From Candidatus Chloroploca mongolica (lineage in GTDB: Bacteria > Chloroflexota > Chloroflexia > Chloroflexales > Chloroflexaceae): 64,000 bases of DNA. The notes under the pieces were generated by a model, which saw nothing but the letters and a program-made list of their open reading frames with translations, searched no databases and was not told the origin of the DNA. A program made the position numbers and the translations under genes. Location: assembly GCF_004762035.2 (NCBI RefSeq), contig NZ_SIJK02000014.1:1-64000 (forward strand), given 5' to 3'. Position 1 is the stretch's first letter. Each line of letters begins with the position of its first letter. Below, piece after piece: positions 9,777 through 18,837 of this stretch.

Positions 9777-10310
9777 ATGAGTCGACTGCCAATTGGAGCC
9801 AGCGCCATCCCCTTTGAATTGCCTGGTATTGATGGACGCCACTATAGTCTCGAAACGTTCGCCGACCATCAGGTGCTTGGCCTGATCTTTAGTTGCAATC
9901 ACTGCCCCTATGTGCAGGCCTGGGAAGAACGTATGATCGATGTGCAGCATGAGTATGCCGAGCGTGGGGTGGCTCTGGTCTTGATTAATGCCAATGACCC
10001 GCAGAAGTATCCGGTGGATAGTTTCGAGGCAATGCAACAACGGGCACAAACGTTCAAGTATCCGTTCCCGTATCTGCATGATCAGCCGCAAACAACCGCA
10101 CGCGCCTATGGGGCCGAACGCACCCCGGAGGTGTTTCTCTTCAATCAGGCCAGAGAACTCGTCTATCACGGGGCCGTCGACGACAACCGCGAGCCCGAGC
10201 ATGTGCAGCAGCACTATCTGCGCAACGCCATTGAGGCAGTGCTGGCTAATCAGCCACCGCCAATCAGTGAAACGCCCGCAGTTGGCTGCACGATCAAGTG
10301 GTCAGTCTAG
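9777..10310 (+). CDS. Thioredoxin-like (AhpC/TSA-type) protein
   Basis: A 177-residue protein of the redoxin type. It opens with ASAIPFELPGIDGRHYSL, a typical AhpC/TSA beginning, and has the redox motif SCNHCPY near residue 42. Downstream are the strands GVALVLINAN and the cis-Pro region ERTPEVFLFN. No signal peptide is seen, so it acts in the cytosol. AAGGAG lies 10 bases before the ATG at 9777. It follows another thioredoxin-fold gene by 53 bp and precedes tRNA-Ser. A thiol-disulfide or peroxide-related role is likely. Confidence 0.8.
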   Translation: MSRLPIGASAIPFELPGIDGRHYSLETFADHQVLGLIFSCNHCPYVQAWEERMIDVQHEYAERGVALVLINANDPQKYPVDSFEAMQQRAQTFKYPFPYLHDQPQTTARAYGAERTPEVFLFNQARELVYHGAVDDNREPEHVQQHYLRNAIEAVLANQPPPISETPAVGCTIKWSV

Positions 10311-10318
10311 GTTTGGAG

Positions 10319-10409
10319 TGGCGGGGAGAGGGAGATTCGAACTCCCGAGGGCTTTTTACACCCTACTCGTTTTCGAGACGAGCACGTTCAACCGCTCCGT
10401 CATCTCCCC
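10319..10409 (-). tRNA. tRNA-Ser(CGA), CCA encoded
   Basis: On the minus strand GGGGAGA (from 10409) pairs with TCTCCCC, then discriminator G at 10322 and a genome-encoded CCA (10321-10319). The anticodon stem CTCGT/ACGAG holds loop CTCGAAA, giving anticodon CGA. A class II variable arm (TAGGGTGTAAAAAGCCCT) and T arm GGGAG-TTCGAAT-CTCCC are intact. Confidence 0.95.
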
Positions 10410-10466
10410 GAGTGTCTGCTGTATTATACGCTGATGTGCGAATGCGTCAAGTAAAGGATGAGTACG

Positions 10467-11015
10467 ATGTCACACCAACAAGAACGAGGACTCTTCTTAC
10501 AAGGTGAAGATCTTGGCCGTGCGCTGGTCTTTTCGAGTTTCTGGGGTTCGATCTTTTATCTGCTTGCCTTTGTGAGCCAGTTGCTCGCCTTTCGTCGGCC
10601 ACCAGCCGAGGTGCAGAGCAAGCCGACACTCACAGGGGCGGGCATCTTTGTGGGTGGCTTTGTTGGGTTGGGCACGCTTGGCATCGCTATCGTCTCCCTC
10701 CTCAAAGGGAAATCGCCCGCCGAACAGGCCCGTGAGCAGCTTGGCACCGCCGGTGAAGGCGGAAGCAATAGTGTGTTTGGGACGGCCCTCGGGGCAGGCC
10801 TCGGCTCGGTTGTGCCGTTCAGTGTTGCCGTCGGCAGCATGCGCCTCGCCGAGCGAATCACCGGTGTACCCGCAGTGGGGCCGCAGGAACATGTGGATCT
10901 GCCGCGTGCCGCTGCGGTGAATGCGCTGCTAACCGCCCTGATCGCTGCCGCAGTAACCCGGATTACTGGCTGGGTCGCTCGCGATGCCCGGGCCGCCGAA
11001 CGGACACGGATGTAA
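10467..11015 (+). CDS. Hypothetical membrane protein
   Basis: A 182-residue protein I do not recognise. There are hydrophobic segments near residues 20-42, 58-80, 105-125 and 152-170, separated by short polar loops rich in Gly and Ala, so it is probably a four-helix inner-membrane protein. ATGs occur at 10458 and 10467; the second has AAGGA at a better distance. It is followed by a short stem-loop and then the E1-beta gene; the pairing with E1-beta may be only positional. Confidence 0.6.
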   Translation: MSHQQERGLFLQGEDLGRALVFSSFWGSIFYLLAFVSQLLAFRRPPAEVQSKPTLTGAGIFVGGFVGLGTLGIAIVSLLKGKSPAEQAREQLGTAGEGGSNSVFGTALGAGLGSVVPFSVAVGSMRLAERITGVPAVGPQEHVDLPRAAAVNALLTALIAAAVTRITGWVARDARAAERTRM

Positions 11016-11022
11016 CCATCTC

Positions 11023-11052
11023 GGGCTGGCTGTGGCCCCGCCTGGCCAGCCC
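11023..11052 (+). terminator. Short GC stem-loop after the membrane protein
   Basis: GGGCTGGC (11023-11030) and GCCAGCCC (11045-11052) form an 8-bp stem with a 14-nt loop, 8 bp past the stop codon. There is no clear T run. Confidence 0.4.
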
Positions 11053-11088
11053 TCTTGCCTTGATGTTGATGTTGTTGAGGAGTGACCA

Positions 11089-12129
11089 ATGACCTGGGAT
11101 CAGGGCCTGCACAAAGGTGTAACCACCCTCGCCGCCGAGGACGGCACCCAAACCGTGCGCGAATTGACCTATCTCGAAGCGATCCGTGATGGCTTGCGTT
11201 TTGCCCTGCAACACGATCCGTCAGTGGTGTTACTCGGTGAAGATATCGGGGCGTATGGCGGTGCGTTCAAAGTGACCCAGGGCTTGCTTGATGAATTTGG
11301 GGCCGACCGGGTCATTGATACGCCGATGGCCGAACTGGCGATGATCTATGCCGCCGTCGGGATGAGTTTCCAGGGTTTTCATCCGGTGGTTGAGATGCAG
11401 TTCGCCGATTTTATCTCGACTGGCTTTGATGCGATTGTCCAGTTTGCGGCGACAAACCATTATCGCTGGGGGCAATCTGTCCCGATCACGATCCGCGCCC
11501 CTGGTGCGGGTGGTCTTCGGGCTGGCCCCTTCCATTCGCAGAGTAACGAGGCCTGGTTTGTCCACACGCCCGGCCTCAAGGTGGTTGCCCCGGCAACGCC
11601 TGCTGATGCGCGTGGCCTCTTGCTCAGCGCGATCCGCGATCCTAATCCGGTGATCTACTATGAAACCAAGTACCTCTATCGTTCGCTGAAGGGTGCCGTG
11701 CCCGAAGGCGAGGTGACGATTCCGCTTGGTGAGGCGGCGCTCCGTCATCCAGGTGAAGAGTTGTCGATCATTACCTATGGCGCCATGGTACACGAAGCGA
11801 TCGCCGCCGCCACGCACCTCGAGCGTGAAGGCCACAGCATCGAGGTGCTCGATCTTCGTACCCTCAAACCCCTCGATGAAGCGGCGATCCTCGCGACGGC
11901 TCGCCGTACCGGCAAAGTGCTCATTGTCCACGAAGCGAACCGTACCTGCGGCGTCGGGGCCGAAGTCGCGGCGCTGATTGCCAATGAGGCCTTTGCGTAC
12001 CTCGATGGCCCGATTAGCCGCCTCGCTGGCCCCGATACCCCCGTCCCCTATAGTCCACCGCTCGAAGACGCCCATCGCCCCGGGGCTAGTGCCATCATCA
12101 CCGCTGCCCGTGAATTATTGGCGTATTAG
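11089..12129 (+). CDS. 2-oxoacid dehydrogenase E1 component, beta subunit
   Basis: The beta chain of the thiamine-diphosphate-dependent alpha2beta2 E1 enzyme (pyruvate, branched-chain or acetoin type). The 346 residues are full length. Visible motifs are VLLGEDIGAYGGAFKVTQGL (ThDP-binding acidic region), RVIDTPMAELA, the phosphate/K-binding AGGLRAGPFHSQS, and a transketolase C-terminal domain from about 215. GAGGAG lies 8-13 bases before the ATG. No E1-alpha, E2 or E3 gene is adjacent, which is unusual, so the partner must be encoded elsewhere. Substrate preference cannot be set from sequence alone. Confidence 0.88.
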   Translation: MTWDQGLHKGVTTLAAEDGTQTVRELTYLEAIRDGLRFALQHDPSVVLLGEDIGAYGGAFKVTQGLLDEFGADRVIDTPMAELAMIYAAVGMSFQGFHPVVEMQFADFISTGFDAIVQFAATNHYRWGQSVPITIRAPGAGGLRAGPFHSQSNEAWFVHTPGLKVVAPATPADARGLLLSAIRDPNPVIYYETKYLYRSLKGAVPEGEVTIPLGEAALRHPGEELSIITYGAMVHEAIAAATHLEREGHSIEVLDLRTLKPLDEAAILATARRTGKVLIVHEANRTCGVGAEVAALIANEAFAYLDGPISRLAGPDTPVPYSPPLEDAHRPGASAIITAARELLAY

Positions 12130-12152
12130 CAGGGGTAGCCCCCCAGACTACA

Positions 12153-12196
12153 CGGGTTGCGTTCGGGCACACGGCACGTGTGCCCGAACCAACCCG
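12153..12196 (+). terminator. Hairpin after the E1-beta gene
   Basis: GTTCGGGCACAC (12161-12172) pairs exactly with 12178-12189; an outer CGGGTT/AACCCG pairs beyond a small bulge. It starts 23 bp after the stop. Confidence 0.6.
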
Positions 12197-12303
12197 CAAG
12201 AGAACGTAACCAGACTGTCACGCTCAAGCTCTTGACGAAAACGAACCCACTGTGCTAGCATCACCATAACCGCGAAAAGCGCCGTGCCTCGGGAGCCACC
12301 ATT

Positions 12304-14505
12304 GTGCGTTATCTGCTTGCAATCCTCTGTCTCGTGAGTCTGCTGGTGAGCCTGGTGACGCCTGGAGAGGTCGCCGCCCAACCCGGCGATGGCGGTGTCC
12401 AGCGTCTCCTTGAGGCGCAGCCCGGTCCGCTCAAGCAACTGCGAGAAGATGGACGTACGGCGGCAACCATCATCGAGAGTGCGGCCTTCTACTATGGCCT
12501 GAGCCCGCAGATCCACCTCGCCCTGCTCGAAACAACCGCTGGCTTGCTCAGCCAGACCGCTCCCGGCGATGAGGCATTGCAGTTCCCTTTTGGACGCACT
12601 GGGCCTCCGGGCTTTGCGGCTCAGATTGATTGGGCCACCCGCGAGTTGCGGGCCGGCCTTGGCCCCTACAGCCGCCCGCCCACCCTGCGCTTTACTGATG
12701 GTGTTACCCTGACGCTCACCCTTGACCAATCCCCCGAGGGGGTCGCTGTCCAACGCTTTCTCGCCAATGGCCGCACCTCAACCGAATGGCGCACAGCCGT
12801 GGAACGGTTCGGTGAGGTCTTTGCTGCCTACTTTGACAACCAACTGGTGCAGAGCGACCCCTCGCGTCCCCCTGGACAAAACCTCCCGGCACCGACCGAG
12901 AGCACGCGCTATGGGTTCCTTTTGCAACCCTGGCCTGCCGGAACACGGGTCGAGCATCTCGCCTATTTTGACCATGTCTATCCTACAGTTGATGCCGGCT
13001 TACCCGGCAATGGCTATGTAGTGAATTATCTGGGGCAGGGGGGTGTACAGTATGATGGGCACGACGGGCACGATTACCATTTCCCTGATCAGCCCATTGG
13101 CTCACCAATCCTTGCGGCAGCCTCGGGGATCGCCTATGCGCGTACCCATCGCGGCAATGGGGTCGTTATCCTCCACGACCATGGCTACGAGACGGTCTAC
13201 TGGCATCTCGACGGCTTTGCCGAGATCTTTGCTGATCTGATTGATCGCAATACCGGCGTTCCCGTCCAGGCCGGTGATTTCATTGGGACAAGTGGGCGGA
13301 GTGGGTTTGTCCGCGGCACGCCGCACCTGCATTTTGAAGTGCGCCGCTATGGGCGCCAGGTCGACCCCTATGGCTGGTATGGCCCTGGCCCCGATCCTTG
13401 CACTGCGTATGCCGGCTGTCTGCCGAGTGTCTGGTTATGGCATGCTTCGCTCATCGGCACCTACAATTTCACGCCGCCCGATCTCCGCTCTGCCGTGCCA
13501 CAACCGATGCAGGCGAACCACGAGCAGCATGGCCCACCGGCAACCGTGACGCTCAATCCTCCCGCCGACCTGCTCTTCGCCGCGACGTTTGATGGTCACA
13601 TTGTGCAGGAGGTTGGGCGAGGGTTCGCCGCCACCACGGGCACAGCCCGGTTTGAGCAAGGACGGGGGAACGATCAGGCGCTGCTACTCAATCGGTTCGA
13701 GCTCGACTATCCCACCGAAGGCAACCTGAACCTCGCCCAGGGCACCATGAGCCTCTGGGTCAACGTGCCAGACAGTTACCCTCAGGGCACCATCCCGCGG
13801 CACTATCTGCTGGCGACGAGTGCCAACCCCGGCACAGCCCCGGTCTACCCAGGCACCCTGGCCCTCCGGCGTGATCAGGTTGGGCCCGAAGGCGAGCCGG
13901 CCTGGATCTTCTGGACAACAGCCGACGACGAGGCGAGCCGCGATCTCCTGACCGCCCCAGATACACTGGCCCCAGGGTGGCACCATCTGGCCATCACCTG
14001 GGATGCCACGACGGGCAGCAAGGCGCTCTATCTCGATGGAACGCTTGCTGCCGCCACAACCGGCATCACCCTGCCGACCCAGGTTGGCTCACGGCTCCAC
14101 ATGGGTCGCTTCACAAATGGTGGCGGCCCGAGCAATATGATCCTCGACGAACTACAGATCTTTGACCACGCAATGGAAGCTGAGGCGATCGAGCACATGG
14201 CAACGGCGCTGCCTGAAGACCGGACAATGCCCGTCGTGCTCTCCGAACGCACGATCCGGCTTGACACCAACGCCCTGTCCGCTGATGGCGGCATCGTCGC
14301 CGTTCAGCTCGGGCTCAATGACCAGTTGGAAGACCCGCAGCCCTACTACGACGCCTATCGCTGGACGCTCGAAGCCGAACCTGGCCTGCATGAACTCTCG
14401 GTACGCTATACCGACCGGCTGAATCGCACGACAATAATCACGCGCACGGTGCTGATCGAAGCCGAAAATCGCTATCGTATCTTGATCCCGCTGATCGTGT
14501 GGTAG
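12304..14505 (+). CDS. Secreted M23 metallopeptidase with LamG-like domain
   Basis: A 733-residue exported protein beginning with GTG. The signal peptide is about residues 1-25. An uncharacterised region of about 200 residues precedes an M23 (LytM/lysostaphin-type) domain of about 255-365; zinc ligands are visible in HDYHFPD and the closing HLHFEV motif. A concanavalin/LamG-type domain of about 425-575 follows (GWHHLAITWDATTGSKALYLDG and FDHAMEAEAIEHM), then a short C-terminal beta domain. M23 enzymes cut peptide crosslinks of peptidoglycan; the LamG part probably binds polysaccharide or protein outside the cell. A weak -10-like TAGCAT precedes it. It is 38 bp upstream of ilvA. Confidence 0.85.
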   Translation: MRYLLAILCLVSLLVSLVTPGEVAAQPGDGGVQRLLEAQPGPLKQLREDGRTAATIIESAAFYYGLSPQIHLALLETTAGLLSQTAPGDEALQFPFGRTGPPGFAAQIDWATRELRAGLGPYSRPPTLRFTDGVTLTLTLDQSPEGVAVQRFLANGRTSTEWRTAVERFGEVFAAYFDNQLVQSDPSRPPGQNLPAPTESTRYGFLLQPWPAGTRVEHLAYFDHVYPTVDAGLPGNGYVVNYLGQGGVQYDGHDGHDYHFPDQPIGSPILAAASGIAYARTHRGNGVVILHDHGYETVYWHLDGFAEIFADLIDRNTGVPVQAGDFIGTSGRSGFVRGTPHLHFEVRRYGRQVDPYGWYGPGPDPCTAYAGCLPSVWLWHASLIGTYNFTPPDLRSAVPQPMQANHEQHGPPATVTLNPPADLLFAATFDGHIVQEVGRGFAATTGTARFEQGRGNDQALLLNRFELDYPTEGNLNLAQGTMSLWVNVPDSYPQGTIPRHYLLATSANPGTAPVYPGTLALRRDQVGPEGEPAWIFWTTADDEASRDLLTAPDTLAPGWHHLAITWDATTGSKALYLDGTLAAATTGITLPTQVGSRLHMGRFTNGGGPSNMILDELQIFDHAMEAEAIEHMATALPEDRTMPVVLSERTIRLDTNALSADGGIVAVQLGLNDQLEDPQPYYDAYRWTLEAEPGLHELSVRYTDRLNRTTIITRTVLIEAENRYRILIPLIVW

Positions 14506-14543
14506 GATACGGTAGCTTTGGCATTGAGGGCAAAAGGAACACC

Positions 14544-16055
14544 GTGAATATCGCATATCTGCAGCGCATTCTGACCAGCCGGGTCTATGACGTCGCCATT
14601 GAAACACCACTCCAGGCCGCACCCCGGCTAAAGGCCCGCCTCGGCAATGAGGTCTTTTTCAAACGCGAAGATCTGCAGCCGATCTTCTCGTTCAAACTCC
14701 GCGGAGCCTATAATCGCATGGCGCATCTCTCGCCCGCCGAGCGCGAGCGGGGCGTCATCACGGCGTCGGCGGGCAACCACGCCCAGGGGGTTGCGTTCTC
14801 GGGGCAGCATCTCGACGTACGAACGGTCATTGTGATGCCCGTGACGACGCCTGAAATCAAGATCCAGGCGTGTCGCGCACGTGGGGCCGAGGTGGTACTG
14901 CACGGCGACAGCTATAGTGATGCCGAAGCGCACGCCTATCTGCTACAGGCCGAGCTTGGCCTCACCTTTATCCATCCCTACGACGACCCGCTAGTCATTG
15001 CGGGGCAGGGCACGATTGGGCTGGAGATCTCGCAGCAGATGCGCGCTGAAAACTATTATGTTTTTGTCCCCATCGGTGGCGGCGGCCTGGCTGCTGGCAT
15101 CGCGGTCTTTCTCAAGAGCATCAACCCAGCCATTCGCGTGATTGGGGTTGAGCCCGACGATGCCGATGCGATGTATCAGAGCGTGCAAGCTGGCACGCGG
15201 GTGACCCTGAGCCAGGTTGGTATTTTTGTTGATGGCGTCGCCGTGCGGCGCGTTGGTGAACACACCTTCAAGATCGTGCAAACCTATGTTGACGAAATTG
15301 TGCGCGTCACCACCGACGAAGTCTGTGCCGCCATCAAAGATGTCTTTGACGACACACGAGCAATCCAGGAGCCAGCCGGGGCGCTCGCCGTCGCCGGCAT
15401 GAAGCATTATGTCAACGAACGAGGCGTCCGCAACGAGCATCTCGTCGCCTTGACGTGCGGGGCCAACGTGAATTTCGGGCGACTGCGCCATGTTGCCGAG
15501 CGAGCCGAGCTTGGCGAGCAGCGCGAAGCCCTGATTGCAATCACCATCCCTGAGCGTCCGGGCTCTTTCAAGCGTTTCTGTCGTGATCTGGGCAACTACA
15601 ACATCACCGAATTCAACTACCGCTATGCCCCGCGCACCGATGCCCGCATCTTCGTCGGCATTGAACTGGCGCATCCCGAGCAACGCCTTGCAATCATCGA
15701 GCACCTTACCGAGGCGGGCTACGAACTCTTTGACCTGACGAACAACGAACTGGCGATCGTTCACCTGCGCCACATGGTCGGAGGGCGCGCCCCAGAAGCC
15801 CTCAATGAACGGCTCTTCAGCTTTGAATTCCCCGAACGGCCCGGCGCCCTGCTTCAGTTTCTCGAAGCGCTCGATGCGTCGTGGAACATCAGCCTCTTTC
15901 ACTATCGCAACCACGGCAGCGCCCACGGGCGCGTGCTCGCCGGCATCCAGGTACCCGACAGCGACCTCGCGCGCTTCCGTGCTTCCCTCGCCCAACTCGG
16001 CTACCGTCATGCTGATGAGAGTGAGAATCCGGCCTATCGGGCCTTTCTGACGTAA
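14544..16055 (+). CDS. ilvA: Threonine dehydratase, biosynthetic, two ACT domains
   Basis: Deaminates threonine to 2-oxobutanoate, the first committed step to isoleucine. The PLP-dependent fold-type II domain spans about 1-320, with the cofactor lysine K51 in FSFKLRGAYN and the phosphate loop GGGGLAAG. Two ACT-like regulatory domains follow (about 335-405, IPERPGSFKRFCRDLGNYNI, and about 425-500, FPERPGALLQFLEALD), as in the isoleucine-inhibited enzyme. The GTG at 14544 is preferred because AAAGGA lies about 6 bases upstream; a longer reading from 14499 overlaps the preceding gene. Length 503 is normal. A perfect 24-bp hairpin ends the gene. Confidence 0.93.
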   Translation: MNIAYLQRILTSRVYDVAIETPLQAAPRLKARLGNEVFFKREDLQPIFSFKLRGAYNRMAHLSPAERERGVITASAGNHAQGVAFSGQHLDVRTVIVMPVTTPEIKIQACRARGAEVVLHGDSYSDAEAHAYLLQAELGLTFIHPYDDPLVIAGQGTIGLEISQQMRAENYYVFVPIGGGGLAAGIAVFLKSINPAIRVIGVEPDDADAMYQSVQAGTRVTLSQVGIFVDGVAVRRVGEHTFKIVQTYVDEIVRVTTDEVCAAIKDVFDDTRAIQEPAGALAVAGMKHYVNERGVRNEHLVALTCGANVNFGRLRHVAERAELGEQREALIAITIPERPGSFKRFCRDLGNYNITEFNYRYAPRTDARIFVGIELAHPEQRLAIIEHLTEAGYELFDLTNNELAIVHLRHMVGGRAPEALNERLFSFEFPERPGALLQFLEALDASWNISLFHYRNHGSAHGRVLAGIQVPDSDLARFRASLAQLGYRHADESENPAYRAFLT

Positions 16056-16067
16056 GGATGGGTGCTC

Positions 16068-16118
16068 TGCTTCATTGACAAAAAAGCCAGCTACGCTGGC
16101 TTTTTTGTCAATGAAGCA
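16068..16118. terminator. Perfect 24-bp stem hairpin, TAC loop
   Basis: Arms 16068-16091 and 16095-16118; the stem includes A6/T6 and a GCCAGC/GCTGGC tip. It lies between the convergent ends of ilvA and prs and, because of the A and T runs, looks like a true bidirectional terminator. Confidence 0.85.
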
Positions 16119-16125
16119 ATGACAC

Positions 16126-17130
16126 TCACCCAAAGGCAGAATAATGGCGTTGCGAGAAGATCGTATCCACCGACACCCCACTATGAATGCGCTGGATCAC
16201 TTCGGCAAGCATCGTACTTACACTCAGCACCGTCAAGCCGGGCCAGCGCTGCTCGGGGGTCAGGGGCAGGGTATCAGTGGTCACCAGTTCGCGGAGACCA
16301 CTCTGACGGAGGCGCTGAACGGCGTTGGCGGCAAAGACCGGGTGGACACAGCACGCATAGATTTCGCTCGCTCCTTCGCGGTTGAGCAGGTCAACGACTT
16401 CGAGGATCGAGCCACCCGTCGCGATTTCGTCGTCAACAATGATGCAGCGTTTGCCAACCACATCACCGATCAGGTTCATAATCTCGGGTGAAGAGTAATT
16501 CCCATTATTGTCCCGGCTCGCGAGGTGTTGCACCCGGCGCTTCTCGGCAATCGCCAGGGGCGCACCAATTGCCTCGGCAAAGTTGCGCCCACGCTTGGCA
16601 AAGCCCACATCAGGCGAGACGACAATCACATTGTCCCAGCCCTTCTCAGACCAGTAACGCACCAGCAGATGCATCGCCGTCAATTCGTCCATCGGGATGT
16701 TGAAGAAACCCTGGATTTGCCCGGCGTGCAAATCAATCGTCAAGACCTGTTGCGCCCCGGCAGCCTGGATCATATCGGCGAGCAAACGCGCCGTAATCGG
16801 CACCCGCGGCTGATCCTTCTTATCGGTACGCCCATACGCATAGTATGGAATAACTGCGGTCACGCGCCCGGCGGAAGCACGGCGGCAGGCATCAAGCAGG
16901 ATCAGCAACTCCATAATCCGGTCACTCAGGTTTGGTGTAGAGAGCGACTGGACGACAAAAACGTCCTTCTCACGCACGCTCTCGTTCAGTTTGGCAAAGA
17001 TGTTCTCGTTGCTGAACTTGACAATCGTTGCGTCACCAAGCGGGACGTTTAAGCGGTCACAGATCAGTTCAGAGAGCGCATGATTGCCATTCCCTGAAAA
17101 GATCCGCATTTCGTCGAAGCGACTCCCCAC
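16126..17130 (-). CDS. prs: Ribose-phosphate pyrophosphokinase
   Basis: Makes PRPP from ribose 5-phosphate and ATP for purine, pyrimidine, His and Trp synthesis. Landmarks are IFSGNGNHALSELI at the start, the catalytic loop region IPYYAYGRTDKKDQPRVPI (R and K residues), TIDLHAGQIQGFF and the PRPP-binding loop IIVDDEIATGGSI. The 334 residues are slightly longer than usual. The GTG start at 17130 has AAAGGAG 6 bases upstream. It is the last gene of a tight minus-strand operon (17147-20259). Confidence 0.95.
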   Translation of the reverse strand: MGSRFDEMRIFSGNGNHALSELICDRLNVPLGDATIVKFSNENIFAKLNESVREKDVFVVQSLSTPNLSDRIMELLILLDACRRASAGRVTAVIPYYAYGRTDKKDQPRVPITARLLADMIQAAGAQQVLTIDLHAGQIQGFFNIPMDELTAMHLLVRYWSEKGWDNVIVVSPDVGFAKRGRNFAEAIGAPLAIAEKRRVQHLASRDNNGNYSSPEIMNLIGDVVGKRCIIVDDEIATGGSILEVVDLLNREGASEIYACCVHPVFAANAVQRLRQSGLRELVTTDTLPLTPEQRWPGLTVLSVSTMLAEVIQRIHSGVSVDTIFSQRHYSAFG

Positions 17131-17146
17131 AGCAAACTCCTTTCAA

Positions 17147-17593
17147 TCACGAGGCAAGACTCGTCAGACGTTCAATCAATTCGGCCCGTTCAATCCGAAT
17201 CCCAAGGGGCAACGCACTGCCACGGAGGGCTTCCTGGTCTTCACTGGCGATCAACAGCATGCTGATCCCAGGGCGTTGCATGAGGGCAGCCAGCATCTGG
17301 CTTAACGTCAGCGCTACCAGGCGTGGTGAACGGCCAAGGCCATGGGTCTGTGCAAAGACCAGCGCCGAATCAGCACTCTGGAAGGCTACGAGCACCCGGG
17401 GGCGCGTCGTCTGAGGGACTGGCGTCTTGTCACGTTCAGGAACCGCAGGATCGCCAGTACGATAGAGGTAGAAACGATGCGTCTGATACCGGGCTTCCTG
17501 CAGCCGTGTACGCACCATCTCAAGGGTATCCTCGGCAGCCTCGCTGCGATACCCCTCCTGTCGAGCTACGTCAATGAAGAGTGTTTCGCGCAT
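17147..17593 (-). CDS. Hypothetical protein, 148 residues
   Basis: I do not recognise this protein. It is soluble and Arg/Leu-rich: a short N-terminal helix-rich part (to about 45), a polar Pro-rich stretch (DPAVPERDKTPVPQ), then an alternating strand/helix region (RVLVAFQSADSALVFAQTHG; SMLLIASEDQEALRG) that could be a small alpha/beta sensor or nucleotide-binding fold. AAAGGAG lies 7 bases upstream. It is 16 bp from prs and 15 bp from the surface-repeat gene, so it belongs to the operon. Confidence 0.6.
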   Translation of the reverse strand: MRETLFIDVARQEGYRSEAAEDTLEMVRTRLQEARYQTHRFYLYRTGDPAVPERDKTPVPQTTRPRVLVAFQSADSALVFAQTHGLGRSPRLVALTLSQMLAALMQRPGISMLLIASEDQEALRGSALPLGIRIERAELIERLTSLAS

Positions 17594-17608
17594 CTTGATC
17601 GCTCCTTT

Positions 17609-18835
17609 TCACGGCAAGGGTACCGGGGTAGGCACAGGCTGAAGCGTTGTCGGACGAGCCGCATTACTCAGCAAGGCCGAGCCAAGCAAACCTAGCTGGA
17701 CTTCATACGGGGAACCAGCATACTGCGGATGGTACTCCATGCGCACGCGCTCGAAGTATTGTACTCGATAGGCCAGACCATCAGGCATCACCTCATCAAA
17801 CTCTTCGCTAATCGGCAGACCAAAGGCCATTCGATCGCCATTCTCCTCCCAAAAGCGTAAAAATCGTCCGCCAACTCCATAGCCAGTCTCAGGAAAGTAG
17901 CGCAGATCGGGGCGGCTGACAAAAAACTGCTGCCGGGCAAAGGCACGGCCCTGGGTAAATTCGACTCCAAGCAAGCCCAATTGAACCTCAAAGGGCGTCC
18001 CGGTATGTTCAGGCCAATGTTCGAGGCGCGCCCGTTCAAACCACTGGATTTCGCGCCCATTGACCCAAACCGGCCCGGTGATGGGCAAGCCGAGGATGCG
18101 CAGGCCACCAGCGCGTTCATACGTCTGCGCAAAGGTCGCACCAGGCACCAGCGCTGGATCACCCGGCACCCCCAGCGGCGGGATGTTACCGCCTGGATCA
18201 AGGTTTCCAGGGAGCCACCCCGATCTCCCGGTATCGCCAAGCGGCGTAGAACTCAGGATCAATTCACGCGTTGGGATAGCCCCAGGCGAGCCAGGTAAGT
18301 GCCAGAGCCCCAGGGTGCTGTTGAGCAGCGCCAGAATGAGTAGGGCCAGAAAGCCAAGCAGGATCAGCAAGGGAAGGTGCCAGTGGCGAACATCTTGGGA
18401 AGCATCGTCGGCATCAATGACTGTCTGAGACGGTTCCAGGCGAATCGTTTCCAACGTGTCATCACCTGCAACAGCGGCCCGCGCAGCCGTACCTGCCGGG
18501 GAACCCTGGTGGGCACCTGGCACCTGATCAACGACCGTACCTTCGACAACCTCTGATGGTGACGCGGGAGCTTCTGGCGATAGGGCGGCGTCTGCTGCCT
18601 CGGGGGTCGGCGTAGCGGCAGAACCTTGCCTAGGAGATGACACGGCATCGTGCCCAGCCTCTGATGATGGCACAACAACCTGAACCGCCTCGTTCGGCTC
18701 AGCCGCAGATGATGGCACGCCGGATTGGACAGCAACCTGCGCATCTGCAGCGGGATCCACCGCACCATTGGCAGGCGGCCCATCATCTACAATCGCATGA
18801 GCTTCAGTTTCATCACCAGAGCGACCGTCGCTCAT
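17609..18835 (-). CDS. Membrane-anchored protein with repeated YFER/EYHP/QLGLLG blocks
   Basis: A 408-residue protein in three parts. Residues 1-145 are acidic, Ala/Pro/Ser-rich and probably disordered. One transmembrane helix follows (about 150-175, LPLLILLGFLALLILALLN). The C-terminal part is predicted outside the cell. It carries two copies of a block reading LGLPI or FGLPI, then QWFERARLEH or QYFERVRMEY, then PFEVQLGLLG or PYEVQLGLLG. Similar blocks recur in secreted Chloroflexota proteins by my recollection; the FGLPI element resembles LGFP repeats that bind cell-wall polymers. ATGs occur at 18841 and 18835; AAGGA spacing favours 18835. The HIT gene stop overlaps the start region. Confidence 0.65.
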   Translation of the reverse strand: MSDGRSGDETEAHAIVDDGPPANGAVDPAADAQVAVQSGVPSSAAEPNEAVQVVVPSSEAGHDAVSSPRQGSAATPTPEAADAALSPEAPASPSEVVEGTVVDQVPGAHQGSPAGTAARAAVAGDDTLETIRLEPSQTVIDADDASQDVRHWHLPLLILLGFLALLILALLNSTLGLWHLPGSPGAIPTRELILSSTPLGDTGRSGWLPGNLDPGGNIPPLGVPGDPALVPGATFAQTYERAGGLRILGLPITGPVWVNGREIQWFERARLEHWPEHTGTPFEVQLGLLGVEFTQGRAFARQQFFVSRPDLRYFPETGYGVGGRFLRFWEENGDRMAFGLPISEEFDEVMPDGLAYRVQYFERVRMEYHPQYAGSPYEVQLGLLGSALLSNAARPTTLQPVPTPVPLP

Positions 18836-18837
18836 TG

